Shown: piece by piece, positions 1 through 7,854 of the stretch | Layout of the letters: the number at the start of each line of letters is the position of its first letter | Position numbering within the stretch: position 1 is the first letter of the stretch | Assembly (NCBI RefSeq): GCF_963668665.1 | Contig: NZ_OY764902.1 | Location: 2,111,501-2,175,500 of the forward strand | Reading direction: 5' to 3' | Origin: an uncultured Anaeromusa sp. | GTDB lineage: Bacteria > Bacillota > Negativicutes > Anaeromusales > Anaeromusaceae | Length of the DNA: 64,000 bases | Made by a program: the position numbers and the translations under genes | The notes under the pieces: generated by a model | What the model was told of the DNA's origin: nothing | The model's input: the letters and a program-made list of their open reading frames with translations, nothing else | The model's database searches: none

Positions 1-1150
1 TCATAAGCGTACTGATAATGCCGCTGATGGTCATGGCTAAGGTCAGCGTCAAAAGACCCAAAAGGACAACAGCGCCTTTAGTGATGCGCAGGAAGTTTTG
101 CTCGCTGACATTGGGGTTAACGAATTTTTTATAAATATCTTGGGAAAACAAAGTGGCTGAGCTGAGCAGCAGATTGCAGGCGGTGGAAACGTCGGCAGCC
201 CAGAGGGCGGCTAAGGTAATGCCTGCCAATATCGGGTCCAGGGACATAATGGCTTTCGGCAAAGCTAAAGCAGGGCTGACATCGGGAAACATGGCTTTGG
301 CCATGACGCCCATGAGGGCGCTCACAAAGCCGATGGGCAGCATCATCAAGCCGCCGATAATGAAGCCGCGCTGGGCGGTACGGACGTCTTTGGCGCCCAA
401 GGAAATCTGGATAATGCTTTGCAGCGAAAGATTAACGGTAACAAGGACTACAATCCAGGTGATAATACCCGTAATGCCGACGCCGTCAAAGAAATCCATG
501 TAGGGAACGTTTTGCGGCAACTGCAATTGGAGCTTGTTTAAACCGCCGATTTGGCTGACCCCTACGATGGTAGCTAAAATGATGCCGATGTACTTCAGAC
601 TGACGTTGAGCAGGTTGGAAAGACTGGCGGACCACATGCCGCCAATAGAAGTAATGCCGATAAATACAGCGGCGCTGGTCAGCATGCCTGTAGTCAGCGT
701 GAAGACTTCGGGCATGAGAGCGCAGAGAATGCTGCCGCCGGCAATGTACTGCAAAGACATAACGACAAGCTGTACGATGATTTGGCAGGCAATACCGGCA
801 ATCATACCTTTTTTGTCATAGTAGCGTCCCAGAAGCTCCGGGATGGTGGTGATATTGAGTTCGCGATATTTTTTGGCTACCAACAAGCCCATGACGATGG
901 CGCCGATGCCCCAGGCCGTAGTGTACCAGCCTGCAGATAAGCCCACTTTGTAAGCTTGCTCGGCTACGCCGATGGTGGAAGCGCCGCCGACGGCCAAGCC
1001 GACGATGGAGACGGTAATTAAAGGAGTCGTCAGTTTACGTCCTGCCAGGACGTAATTTGTCGCCGAGCCGGCGGAGCGGCGTTTTGCGTAGTAGCTGATC
1101 GCGAATAAGAGCACAATATAAAGACAAACGATTAAAAAAGCAATATTCAT
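1..1150 (-). CDS. Sodium:solute symporter (SSS family), 3' end cut by window edge
   Basis: Translated from the ATG at 1150 the first 383 codons run open to the window edge, so the C-terminus is missing. The protein begins MNIAFLIVCLYIVLLF and shows regularly spaced hydrophobic helices, about ten in the visible part, with an SSS-like stretch (GWYTTAWGIGAIVMGL, then a second conserved region near TITTIPELLGRYYDKKG). The family imports amino acids, sugars or vitamins with Na+. A GGAGG ribosome site lies just upstream of the ATG. The gene sits behind a T-box leader whose specifier reads GAA (Glu) or, one register away, AUG (Met), so an amino-acid-related substrate is likely; the exact substrate is not shown by the sequence. 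Confidence 0.85.
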   Translation of the reverse strand, partial: MNIAFLIVCLYIVLLFAISYYAKRRSAGSATNYVLAGRKLTTPLITVSIVGLAVGGASTIGVAEQAYKVGLSAGWYTTAWGIGAIVMGLLVAKKYRELNITTIPELLGRYYDKKGMIAGIACQIIVQLVVMSLQYIAGGSILCALMPEVFTLTTGMLTSAAVFIGITSIGGMWSASLSNLLNVSLKYIGIILATIVGVSQIGGLNKLQLQLPQNVPYMDFFDGVGITGIITWIVVLVTVNLSLQSIIQISLGAKDVRTAQRGFIIGGLMMLPIGFVSALMGVMAKAMFPDVSPALALPKAIMSLDPILAGITLAALWAADVSTACNLLLSSATLFSQDIYKKFVNPNVSEQNFLRITKGAVVLLGLLTLTLAMTISGIISTLM

Positions 1151-1227
1151 AATTTCTACCTCCTGAAGTATCTTGCGCATGAAAAAGTATATGCTTTCTT
1201 TCAGGCTGGCCAGCGAACTGAAAGAAA

Positions 1228-1531
1228 AAACCGCCCCTCTGATAGAGGGACGGTTGAAGCCGTGGTACCACCCAAATTGAATCTTGAGAAATAAAAAAGA
1301 GTCGTACCAAAGGGGCGACAATGCCGCGGTACCACCCTGTTTCAATCCGAAGATCTACTCATACGCCCGTAACGTGGGCTTTGCGGCACAGCCTACTTTT
1401 AGTTCAGCCTGCAGTTCCGAAAGGAACTTCATTTCGTTTGTTCATCTGGCTTGCACCAACCGCCAGCTCTCTGTATGACAAAGACGAAACTACTTTCTTT
1501 CATCATCACCAGTAAACGCAATTCAATTGTT
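1228..1531 (-). promoter_or_regulatory. T-box leader with two successive antiterminator/terminator modules
   Basis: On the minus strand a stem I region with AGAGAGCTGG...GGTTGGTGC is followed by the specifier region at about 1432-1427. In the register used by the other leaders of this window the codon is GAA (1430-1428, Glu) followed by G; AUG (1432-1430, Met) overlaps and is not excluded. The T-box motif AGGGTGGTACCGCGG lies at about 1324-1338 and its terminator ends in a U-run near 1300-1290. A second T-box motif, GGGTGGTACCACGG, follows at about 1260-1273 and has its own strong hairpin (CCGTCCCTCT/AGAGGGGCGG, then six T) at 1228-1255. There is no second stem I. Confidence 0.88.
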
Positions 1532-1537
1532 ACACTG

Positions 1538-1567
1538 ATTATAGCCAGGTGATTGTATACTTGTCAA
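1538..1567 (-). promoter_or_regulatory. Sigma70-type promoter of the symporter T-box
   Basis: Minus-strand TTGACA (1567-1562) and TATAAT (1543-1538) are both perfect consensus hexamers, 18 bp apart, placing the transcript start a few bases before the T-box stem I. Confidence 0.8.
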
Positions 1568-1639
1568 CTGTTTTTAACGATGTTTGATTATAAACGGAAC
1601 TGGCATGAATGAATTGAAAGAAAAGCATAAAAAGAAAAC

Positions 1640-1668
1640 TTGAAAAAACGAATTAAATCAAATAATAT
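1640..1668 (+). promoter_or_regulatory. Probable promoter of the Lrp-LysE operon
   Basis: TTGAAA (1640-1645) and TAATAT (1663-1668) are separated by 17 bp, 35 bp before the Lrp-type start codon, in a very AT-rich stretch. It is divergent from the symporter promoter. Confidence 0.5.
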
Positions 1669-1703
1669 ATAAATAAAAACAACATAAAAGAAGGTTTTTA
1701 AAG

Positions 1704-2150
1704 ATGAATTCAAATGATATGAAGATAATTAAACAATTAATGGAAAAGGGGCGTACTACTTGGGCGGAATTAGGAGCTCTTCTAGGGTTATCTGCGCCGG
1801 CGACGGCGGAACGCGTTCGTAAATTGGAAGATAACGGTGTTATTAAAGAGTATGTTGCTGTACTTGATCCCGAAGCGGCGGGGTGTTCTTTGGCGGCATT
1901 TTTACTGGTGACTTTAGAAAAGACAGAAGAACGAGGGCGGTTTTTGGAATTGGTAAAAAACCAGGCGCAAATTCAAGAGTGTCACCACATAGCGGGCGAG
2001 GGAGATTATTTGCTGAAGGTACGCTGCGGCAGTACCAAGGAATTGGAAAAATTAATCAGTGAAGAAATAAAAACGTTGCCTGGAGTTAAAACAAAGACAA
2101 CGGTAGTTTTGTCGACGGTTAAAGAAACGACAAAACTGCCGTTGTCCTAG
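1704..2150 (+). CDS. Lrp/AsnC-family transcriptional regulator
   Basis: A 148-residue protein of usual Lrp/AsnC length. Residues about 1-50 form the winged helix-turn-helix (DMKIIKQLMEKGRTTWAELG, then SAPATAERVRKLEDNGVI). Residues about 65-145 are the RAM ligand-binding/oligomerisation fold, with the typical CHHIAGEGDYLLKV strand. These regulators respond to amino acids. The start has a GAAGG site 8 bases upstream. The LysE-type exporter begins 12 bases after the stop, so this is the classical regulator/exporter pair, and control of the exporter by an intracellular amino acid is the natural inference. Confidence 0.93.
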   Translation: MNSNDMKIIKQLMEKGRTTWAELGALLGLSAPATAERVRKLEDNGVIKEYVAVLDPEAAGCSLAAFLLVTLEKTEERGRFLELVKNQAQIQECHHIAGEGDYLLKVRCGSTKELEKLISEEIKTLPGVKTKTTVVLSTVKETTKLPLS

Positions 2151-2162
2151 CGGTGAGGCGGC

Positions 2163-2771
2163 ATGGGGATGGAATTCTTTTTTAAAGGCCTATTGCTTGG
2201 CGTATCCATAGCAGCGCCAGTAGGACCGATGGGTGTTCTTTGCATTCGAAGAACGGTAGGACAAGGCTTCAGGGCTGGCTTTTTTACAGGAGTAGGTATT
2301 GCGTTGGCGGACTTTTGCTATGGAAGTATCGTTGCTTTTGGACTTACTGCTATATCAGAGTTTCTTCTGATGTGGCAAGCTGTTTTGCAAAGCGTTGGCG
2401 GCTTATTTTTATTATATTTAGGAATTCGTATTTTTTGTGAAAGTCCTTCAGCCTATGAAGAGAAATACGATGACAAAACAATACGAGGAAATTGTGTATC
2501 CGCTTTTTTGCTGACATTGAGCAATCCGGCGACTATATTGGCTTTTGCAGGGCTGTTGGCAGCTGTTGGCTCTTTCAAAGAAAGCGGAGGAAGCTGGCAA
2601 GTGGTGCTTGGGATTTTTTCTGGTTCTCTGTTATGGTGGGGGTTTTTAAGTTTAGTGGTGCAGGTGTTGCGTGACTCACTGCACTGCCAAGTCCTGCGGT
2701 TGGTCAATTACGCATCGGGAGGCATTATTGCAGGATTTGGCGCTTATGTTTTAGTGGCACTATACGGTTAA
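2163..2771 (+). CDS. LysE/RhtB-family amino-acid exporter
   Basis: A 202-residue, six-helix membrane protein opening with FFFKGLLLGVSIAAPVGPMG, the signature N-terminal helix of LysE-family exporters (the APVGP loop is diagnostic), and with SNPATILAFAGLLA in the middle. The family exports basic or neutral amino acids and relieves toxicity. It is co-transcribed with the preceding Lrp-type gene and ends tail-to-tail with the LysR gene on the other strand, sharing three bases. The substrate cannot be read from the sequence. Confidence 0.92.
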   Translation: MGMEFFFKGLLLGVSIAAPVGPMGVLCIRRTVGQGFRAGFFTGVGIALADFCYGSIVAFGLTAISEFLLMWQAVLQSVGGLFLLYLGIRIFCESPSAYEEKYDDKTIRGNCVSAFLLTLSNPATILAFAGLLAAVGSFKESGGSWQVVLGIFSGSLLWWGFLSLVVQVLRDSLHCQVLRLVNYASGGIIAGFGAYVLVALYG

Positions 2772-3667
2772 TGTGAATGGATCGGGAAGACGGCTTTTGG
2801 AAAACGGCGGGCTAATTGGGCTAAGAAAGCGGCAACTGCCGGGGGTGCGATGTAGCTGGGACGAAAGCAAAGAGAAATAGTGCGGCAGAGGCAGTCTTCA
2901 AGTTCGATAAGGCGCAGACTGTGTTGTAAACCGGCTAACGCCATTTCCGGCAGAATGCTTATGCCCAAGCCATTTTCCACCATCGCGATAATGGCTTTTT
3001 CTTCGGTGACTTCGTATTTAATTTCCGGTACAATGCGAGCCTCTTTTAGCATGTGACGAACATCATCGTGGGGGCCCCATTTGGGTAAGATGAATGGCTC
3101 CGCCTGCAATTGGCGCAGAGCTATTTTTTTTTGTCTCTTTAGCGGGTGAGATGGAGGCAGTAAGCAGAGAAAATTATCTTGATGCAGTGGAATAGTTTCT
3201 AAGTCTTTGGCGGTACGAAGGGAAAGAAAGCCGAAGTCAACATGTCCCTCTAAAATCCATTGCTTGATTTCATCATAATCGCCTTCCGCTAGTTTGATTT
3301 CAATTTGAGGGTGGGCTTGTTTGAAATTTTTAATGATTTCCGGCAGCCAGTGCGAAGAAACGCTGGTAAATGTGCCAATGCTTACAATGCCGGCATCCAA
3401 GCCTTTGAAAGAGGCGACTGCTTGCTGCAACTGTTCTTGGGTCTGCAGTATTTCTTGAATGAACGGCAGCAGCTGGCGGCCGCAGTCCGTCAAAATGATG
3501 CCAGAGCGACCGCGCAGTAAAAGAGGCAATCCTAATTCGGCCTCCAAGCTGGCTAATGCATGGCTGACTCCGGACTGCGTCAAATGGAGCCGGACTGCAG
3601 CTCGAGTCAAGCTGCCGCATTCTATAACTGTGCGAAAGATGACGTATTTATCAAGAATAAAAAACAA
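2768..3667 (-). CDS. LysR-family transcriptional regulator
   Basis: A 299-residue LysR protein: HTH at residues about 5-60 (ECGSLTRAAVRLHLTQSGVS) and the two-lobed co-inducer domain from about 90. It is divergent from the DMT transporter at 3773 and probably controls it. The nominal TTG start at 3667 directly abuts the GGGAGG site (3673-3668). An in-frame ATT at 3658 has the normal 9-base spacing and may be the real, rare start codon. No other plausible start lies nearby. Confidence 0.9.
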   Translation of the reverse strand: MFFILDKYVIFRTVIECGSLTRAAVRLHLTQSGVSHALASLEAELGLPLLLRGRSGIILTDCGRQLLPFIQEILQTQEQLQQAVASFKGLDAGIVSIGTFTSVSSHWLPEIIKNFKQAHPQIEIKLAEGDYDEIKQWILEGHVDFGFLSLRTAKDLETIPLHQDNFLCLLPPSHPLKRQKKIALRQLQAEPFILPKWGPHDDVRHMLKEARIVPEIKYEVTEEKAIIAMVENGLGISILPEMALAGLQHSLRLIELEDCLCRTISLCFRPSYIAPPAVAAFLAQLARRFPKAVFPIHSH

Positions 3668-3730
3668 CCTCCCTATTTGTATTAGATTTATTCATGTAAA
3701 TCATTAAAAACATTCTCTTTGTTAATTTAT

Positions 3731-3746
3731 AGTATACCTCTATACT
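3731..3746. promoter_or_regulatory. Inverted repeat, candidate LysR operator
   Basis: AGTATA-CCTC-TATACT is a perfect 6-bp inverted repeat in the divergent LysR/DMT intergenic region, of the T-N11-A type bound by LysR proteins. The right arm TATACT could also be the -10 of the DMT gene, with a poor -35 (TTTGTT) 17 bp upstream, as expected for an activated promoter. Confidence 0.4.
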
Positions 3747-3772
3747 GTAAGCAATCCAAGAGAGGAGTTGTG

Positions 3773-4696
3773 ATGATGACCACGAAGAAAAAAGCAAATT
3801 TAATGCTGCTGATAGCTACCTTGTTTTGGGGGTCTTCTTATTTGTTCATGCAAATGGGGATGGCTACGTTGGCTGTTTGTAATTTTATTGCGTTGCGTTT
3901 CGGCTTAGCCTTTATCTTGGCTGCGGCGTGTTTTCCTAAACGGGTTTGGCAAGCCCGGGAAGCGGCGTTGTGGCCGGCAGTTGTTCTAGGGAGCTTACTG
4001 CTGTTGGTGTTCATTTTTATTTTGTTTGGCATTCCGAGGACAACGACTTCCAATGCGGCTTTTTTGGTTAGCCTGACGGTCATCTTCGTGCCTCTCTTAA
4101 CGGCACTGTTATCGCGAAAACTTCCTCAAAAGTCAGTGGTGGTCGGAGTTGGCTGCGCTTTTGTCGGTGTATGTTTTTTAACCTTACAAGGGCAGCTATC
4201 TGTCAATTGGGGGGATGTTCTGAGTATTGGTGGAGCACTGGCCTATGCGCTGCACATTTTAACGGCAAGTCGCCTAACTAAAGGGGGCGATTCGTTGGCG
4301 CTCGGTATCTGGCAGCTTGGTTTCACCGCGTTGTTTAGTGGGATATTGTCGGTTCTTTTTGAACAGCCTCGTTGGCCGCAGGCATCGGAAGAGTGGTTGG
4401 CGGTCTTTGCTCTAGGGATTTTTTGTAGTGCATTGGGGTTTGTTATGCAAGTAGTGGCTCAGCAGCACACGACGGCTACCGATACGTCGCTGATTTTTTC
4501 ACTAGAACCCGTTTTTGCAGCGGGATTTGGTTTCGCTTTTTTAGGAGAAGTGTTGTCAGTTCAAGGGTATTTTGGAGCCGCTTTAGTCCTTATTGGTGTA
4601 ATATATCCTCAATTATGTCAGAAAGAAACTTTGCAGGATGGTGAAAGGAATCATGCTCTCCAAAGCGAATCTATGTCAAAGAAAGCTGTATCGTAA
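3773..4696 (+). CDS. EamA/DMT-family transporter
   Basis: The start is taken at the ATG at 3773, preceded by GAGAGGAG; an upstream in-frame ATG has no ribosome site. The 307-residue protein has ten hydrophobic helices and two EamA repeats: the first opens with LMLLIATLFWGSSYLFMQ and the second includes LSIGGALAYALHILTASRLT and ends near FLGEVLSVQGYFGAALVLIG. DMT permeases export or import metabolites such as amino acids. It is divergent from a LysR gene that probably regulates it. Substrate unknown. Confidence 0.9.
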   Translation: MMTTKKKANLMLLIATLFWGSSYLFMQMGMATLAVCNFIALRFGLAFILAAACFPKRVWQAREAALWPAVVLGSLLLLVFIFILFGIPRTTTSNAAFLVSLTVIFVPLLTALLSRKLPQKSVVVGVGCAFVGVCFLTLQGQLSVNWGDVLSIGGALAYALHILTASRLTKGGDSLALGIWQLGFTALFSGILSVLFEQPRWPQASEEWLAVFALGIFCSALGFVMQVVAQQHTTATDTSLIFSLEPVFAAGFGFAFLGEVLSVQGYFGAALVLIGVIYPQLCQKETLQDGERNHALQSESMSKKAVS

Positions 4697-4720
4697 ATCA
4701 GAAGACAGGAAAGGGAATTT

Positions 4721-5383
4721 ATGGAGTATCTTATTTCGTTTTTAGAAGGGATTATTACCTTTATTTCGCCGTGTATGCTGCCGCTTTTGCCGCTGTATGC
4801 CGCTTATTTTGGCGGTGGCGCTTCTTCGGGCAAGGCGGTGCTGCATGCGCTGGGTTTTGTCTTGGGCTTTACCTTGATTTTTGTGACGATGGGGGCGTTT
4901 GCGGCGACGGCAGGCTCTTTTTTGAGGGAGTACCAAGGTCAGGTTGATTTGGTAGCTGGCGCGATTATCGTTTTATTTGGTTTAAATTATACTGGATTGT
5001 TTTCGATTGGCTTTTTGAACCGCACCTATGCGCTTGATATGCAGGTGCGTCCTTTGGGACTAGGGTCGGCTATATTGTTCGGAATGGTATTTGCTTTAGG
5101 GTGGACTCCTTGTGTGGGAGCTTTTTTGGGTTCGGCGCTGCTTTTAGCCTCGCAGCAGGATTCGGCGGTTCGCGGCGTAGGGATGCTTCTTTGCTACTCT
5201 CTGGGCTTGGGGATACCTTTTGTCATGGCGACGATGCTGCTGGATCATCTGAAAGGCGCCCTGGCGGCAGTGAAAGAAAATTATCAGTTGATTAACCGAA
5301 TTTGCGGGATATTACTCATTGTGTTGGGTTTGTTGATGATGTCCGGCTGGTTGGGAGTATTTTTAGGGATGCTTAGTTTTTAG
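4721..5383 (+). CDS. ccdA: CcdA-type thiol-disulfide membrane electron carrier
   Basis: A 220-residue, six-helix membrane protein of CcdA/DsbD-transmembrane type. Both essential cysteines are visible, in FISPCMLPLLP of helix 1 and LGWTPCVGAFLG of helix 4. CcdA passes electrons from cytoplasmic thioredoxin to extracytoplasmic thiol-disulfide proteins. The TlpA-like thioredoxin begins six bases downstream and is its probable partner. No cytochrome c maturation genes are adjacent, so the target of the reducing power is open. The start follows an AAAGGG site. Confidence 0.92.
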   Translation: MEYLISFLEGIITFISPCMLPLLPLYAAYFGGGASSGKAVLHALGFVLGFTLIFVTMGAFAATAGSFLREYQGQVDLVAGAIIVLFGLNYTGLFSIGFLNRTYALDMQVRPLGLGSAILFGMVFALGWTPCVGAFLGSALLLASQQDSAVRGVGMLLCYSLGLGIPFVMATMLLDHLKGALAAVKENYQLINRICGILLIVLGLLMMSGWLGVFLGMLSF

Positions 5384-5389
5384 GAGGTC

Positions 5390-5962
5390 ATGATGAACAA
5401 GAAAATTTTAGCATTAGCAATTGTCTTGGTGGTCGTGTTGGTTGGGGCCGGTGTTGCTTATCGGTCTTTGACGGCGGATACAGGGACGCAAATAAAGCAA
5501 AGCCAAGAGGCGGTGAACTCGCAGGGAGGAAAAACCGCTAAGCGACAGGCGCCTGATTTCTCGGTGTTGGATGTCGAAGGAAAACAGGTATTATTGTCTT
5601 CTTTGCGAGGCAAGCCGGTTGTTTTAAATTTTTGGGCTAGCTGGTGCGGGCCTTGTCGGGAAGAAATGCCTGATTTTCAGCAGGTATATACGCTATACCA
5701 GGGACGCGTGCATTTTATGATGGTGAACTTAACGGACGGTTCGCGGGAAACACAGGGAAAAGCCGCAGAATTTGTGCGGCGCAACGGCTTCTCATTCCCG
5801 GTGTATTACGATACGAAACAAGAAGCAGTTAAGGGGTATGGAATTACCGCCATTCCTACGACGTTTATTTTGGATGCGGACGGGATGGTGGTTAATCAGT
5901 CCCAAGGGGTTATGCGCAAAGAAGTCTTGCAGAAAACATTGGAGCAGGTGCTGGCGCGGTAA
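5390..5962 (+). CDS. TlpA/ResA-like membrane-anchored thioredoxin
   Basis: A 190-residue protein with an N-terminal membrane anchor (residues about 5-25, ILALAIVLVVVLVGAG) and a redoxin domain carrying the active-site CGPC at residues 86-89 (FWASWCGPCREEMP). The cis-proline region is at AIPTTFILD. TlpA/ResA proteins reduce disulfides outside the membrane using electrons supplied by CcdA. An AGGAGG site precedes two consecutive ATG codons; either could start. It is co-transcribed with ccdA and followed by a terminator. Confidence 0.92.
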   Translation: MMNKKILALAIVLVVVLVGAGVAYRSLTADTGTQIKQSQEAVNSQGGKTAKRQAPDFSVLDVEGKQVLLSSLRGKPVVLNFWASWCGPCREEMPDFQQVYTLYQGRVHFMMVNLTDGSRETQGKAAEFVRRNGFSFPVYYDTKQEAVKGYGITAIPTTFILDADGMVVNQSQGVMRKEVLQKTLEQVLAR

Positions 5963-6011
5963 TTAGACGGACACGGAAAACTGAAAGCGGGTTGAACAAG
6001 AGAATCTAATG

Positions 6012-6055
6012 AAAAACGCGGTCATTCGAATTTTTTCGAGTGACCGCGTTTTAGT
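6012..6055 (+). terminator. Terminator of ccdA-tlpA
   Basis: A long hairpin, AACGCGGTCATTCGAA with TTCGAGTGACCGCGTT, followed by a T-containing tail, 50 bases after the tlpA stop. The stretch between here and 6140 holds a short pyrimidine-rich sequence ending in CTCCTGTTCAAAAG, related to the tail of the dispersed repeats of this window. Confidence 0.8.
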
Positions 6056-6139
6056 TCAATTCTATATTCCGTAACCCTCTGCTGTGTCCTCTGATTCTCC
6101 GGTTCTCCTGTTCAAAAGTTTTTGCTGAGTTGAGTATAA

Positions 6140-6190
6140 GAACGAACCGAGTTTGCAAAAAAGTAAACTCGGTTCGTTCGTTTTCTTTTT
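6140..6190. terminator. Strong hairpin between convergent genes
   Basis: A perfect 15-bp stem, GAACGAACCGAGTTT with AAACTCGGTTCGTTC, followed on the plus strand by GTTTTCTTTTT. It lies directly at the 3' end of the minus-strand cupin gene and can serve as a bidirectional terminator. Confidence 0.75.
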
Positions 6191-6605
6191 AATGCATCCA
6201 GGAAGTTTTGGTATCCAAGAGGATACCGTCATCTCTGGTGGCCTGGGTTAGACTGTGTTCTTGCGCTTGAATGCAGACAAAGTAAAGGTCTTCGCTGTCG
6301 CTGGCTTTCCAACTGCGCTCGCCAGCAGGGGCAACACGAATCAGGGCGCCTTCTTGTACGGGAAATTCTTCGCCGTCCACAAAAAAGACGCCGCTTCCTC
6401 GTAAAATCAGATACAGTTCTTCGTTTTTCTTGTGAGCGTGTACAAAGGGCATGGCAGTGCCGGCGGCCAAGCGGTTTAGCGACATTTCGCAGCCTGTAAG
6501 GCCTAAGTCTTTGCCGACAAAAAGTTTTCCTGAGAAGCCGTTATACTCTTTCTCCTGTAGTGTTTCAAAAGGACCTGCATTTAAAATAGAATAATTTTTT
6601 TTCAT
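6189..6605 (-). CDS. Small single-domain cupin protein
   Basis: A 138-residue cupin. Cupin motif 1 is recognisable around residues 55-75 (GTAMPFVHAHKKNEELYLILRG; His and Glu metal ligands) and motif 2 follows near VQEGALIRVAPAGERSW. Such proteins bind a metal and act as sugar isomerases, dioxygenases or sensors; nothing here decides between these. It lies downstream of a MarR-type gene on the same strand, and both have a GTGYA-N2-TACAC inverted repeat upstream, so control by that MarR protein is likely. Confidence 0.85.
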   Translation of the reverse strand: MKKNYSILNAGPFETLQEKEYNGFSGKLFVGKDLGLTGCEMSLNRLAAGTAMPFVHAHKKNEELYLILRGSGVFFVDGEEFPVQEGALIRVAPAGERSWKASDSEDLYFVCIQAQEHSLTQATRDDGILLDTKTSWMH

Positions 6606-6632
6606 GGTAGTTTCCTACTTTCTTTTTTATTA

Positions 6633-6644
6633 GTGTACATACAC
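6633..6644. promoter_or_regulatory. Candidate MarR operator upstream of the cupin gene
   Basis: GTGTACATACAC has perfect 5-bp inverted arms (GTGTA/TACAC) about 30 bp upstream of the cupin start. A near copy lies upstream of the marR-type gene at 7146-7157, and similarity continues for about 8 further bases. Confidence 0.5.
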
Positions 6645-6684
6645 CTGAATGTTTAAATAAAAATAGTTGGTTGCTTGCAGACTC

Positions 6685-7128
6685 TTAGGGTGCTAATGCC
6701 TCTAATTTGTTTAGTAAGGCAGTTAGTTTAGCTGTATCTTCTTTGCCCAGATAGGTTAGGAGCAGTTCTTGCGCTTTTTCCCAGCAGGACCAGCCTTCTT
6801 CTGCGGTTTGCCGCCCTTGGGTTGTCAAGGAAACCAATTTGGTTCGTGAGTCTTTGCCTTGCTGTAAAATGATAAGACCGTTTTCCAAAAGCGGTTTCAT
6901 ATTGCGGTTTAACGTTGTGCGATCAATGCGCATGTTTTGAGCTAACTGGCTGATCGTCAACGCATCCGTTTCTTTGAGGCGGAGCAGCATGGACAATTGA
7001 GCGATGGTAATGCCGCATGGCTTGAGCTGTTCATCGTAGAACTGGGTGACAGCTCGCGATGCACGGCGTACATTCATGCAATTGCAGATGCTGGGTTGTT
7101 TCGGGTACGTAAGTAGTTGGTTTTTCAT
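6685..7128 (-). CDS. MarR-family transcriptional regulator
   Basis: A 147-residue MarR protein. The winged HTH spans residues about 30-110 (QLSMLLRLKETDALTISQLA, then MRIDRTTLNRNMKPLLENGLI) with the wing at QGKDSRTKLVSLT. A cysteine-containing N-terminus (SICNCMNVRRASRA) could be redox- or ligand-responsive, but that is inference. It precedes the cupin gene on the same strand with an 80-base gap. Matching inverted repeats upstream of both genes suggest autoregulation plus control of the cupin. Confidence 0.92.
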   Translation of the reverse strand: MKNQLLTYPKQPSICNCMNVRRASRAVTQFYDEQLKPCGITIAQLSMLLRLKETDALTISQLAQNMRIDRTTLNRNMKPLLENGLIILQQGKDSRTKLVSLTTQGRQTAEEGWSCWEKAQELLLTYLGKEDTAKLTALLNKLEALAP

Positions 7129-7145
7129 AGTTACAGATTCCTTTG

Positions 7146-7157
7146 GTGCATATACAC
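7146..7157. promoter_or_regulatory. Candidate MarR operator upstream of the marR gene
   Basis: GTGCATATACAC, 18 bp before the MarR start codon, matches the site upstream of the cupin gene (consensus GTGYAYATACACYTRA). One arm differs by one base from perfect symmetry. Confidence 0.45.
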
Positions 7158-7233
7158 TTAATTATTTATAGTTTAAAGCTTACTTTAGTTAAAGTCAAGA
7201 ATAAAGTATAATCATAAATTGAGAAAGTCTTTA

Positions 7234-7242
7234 TGATATAAT
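7234..7242 (+). promoter_or_regulatory. Extended -10 promoter of the PhnA-type gene
   Basis: TGATATAAT is a TGN extended -10 with a consensus TATAAT, 38 bp before the start codon. No good -35 is visible at the usual distance. Confidence 0.5.
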
Positions 7243-7279
7243 ACAATGCAAAGAAAACCTAAGAATGGAGAATGTGTAG

Positions 7280-7618
7280 ATGTCGACATTGCCAAATTGT
7301 CCTAAATGTAATTCCGAATATACCTATGAAGATCGGGGCCTTTTTATTTGTCCGGAATGCGCTCATGAATGGGCTGGCGGGGAAGCTGCCGAGGCGGAGG
7401 AAGGCCTGGTGGTCAAAGACGCCCATGGAAATCGTCTTGCCGACGGCGACGCCGTGACCATCATCAAGGACTTAAAAGTAAAAGGAGCTTCTTCTTCCTT
7501 GAAGATTGGCACCAAGGTGAAGAACATCCGTTTAGTGGAGGGCGACCATAACATTGACTGCCAAATTGAAGGCTTTGGCGCGATGAAGCTGAAATCGGAA
7601 TTTGTTAAAAAAGCCTAG
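7280..7618 (+). CDS. yjdM: PhnA/YjdM-family zinc-ribbon protein
   Basis: A 112-residue protein with an N-terminal zinc ribbon ([21 protein letters not shown], two CxxC pairs at residues about 8-29) and the C-terminal KOW-like beta domain with [20 protein letters not shown] and [15 protein letters not shown], the full length of the YjdM family. The family name derives from a supposed phosphonate role that is not established, so no pathway is claimed. It is monocistronic, with its own extended -10 promoter upstream and a terminator downstream. Confidence 0.92.
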   Translation: MSTLPNCPKCNSEYTYEDRGLFICPECAHEWAGGEAAEAEEGLVVKDAHGNRLADGDAVTIIKDLKVKGASSSLKIGTKVKNIRLVEGDHNIDCQIEGFGAMKLKSEFVKKA

Positions 7619-7664
7619 TCTTGCATTGTTATGCAAACAATAGTATACTGAAAAACAATTAAAG

Positions 7665-7720
7665 AAGCACAAAATGGGGAACACCACCAAAAGGGTGTCT
7701 CTTCGTTTTGTGCTTTTTGT
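7665..7720 (+). terminator. Terminator after the PhnA-type gene
   Basis: AAGCACAAAA pairs with TTTTGTGCTT around an inner hairpin ACACC..GGGTGT, followed by TTTTTG. The remaining stretch before thiS contains a pyrimidine-rich sequence (about 7776-7822) resembling the 3' tail of the dispersed repeats. I see no THI-box, so no TPP riboswitch can be supported. Confidence 0.75.
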
Positions 7721-7854
7721 TTTGTCGTCACTGTGAAGTGACGGTGAAACAAAAGAAAATAAAGATATGTTTTGTAACCCTCAGTCGCGCCCTCTGGTTA
7801 CTCGCGCGACTCTTGTTTAAAACCCGTACCTATTTACATAAGGAGGTGATCGTT

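Noticed and set aside
1284..1515. Short plus-strand open frames over the T-box
   Set aside because: They lie on the complement of a structured leader with no ribosome site or similarity.
7620..7854. TPP riboswitch before thiS
   Set aside because: No CUGAGA or ACCUGAUCUGG-like THI-box element was found; only a terminator and a repeat tail are visible.
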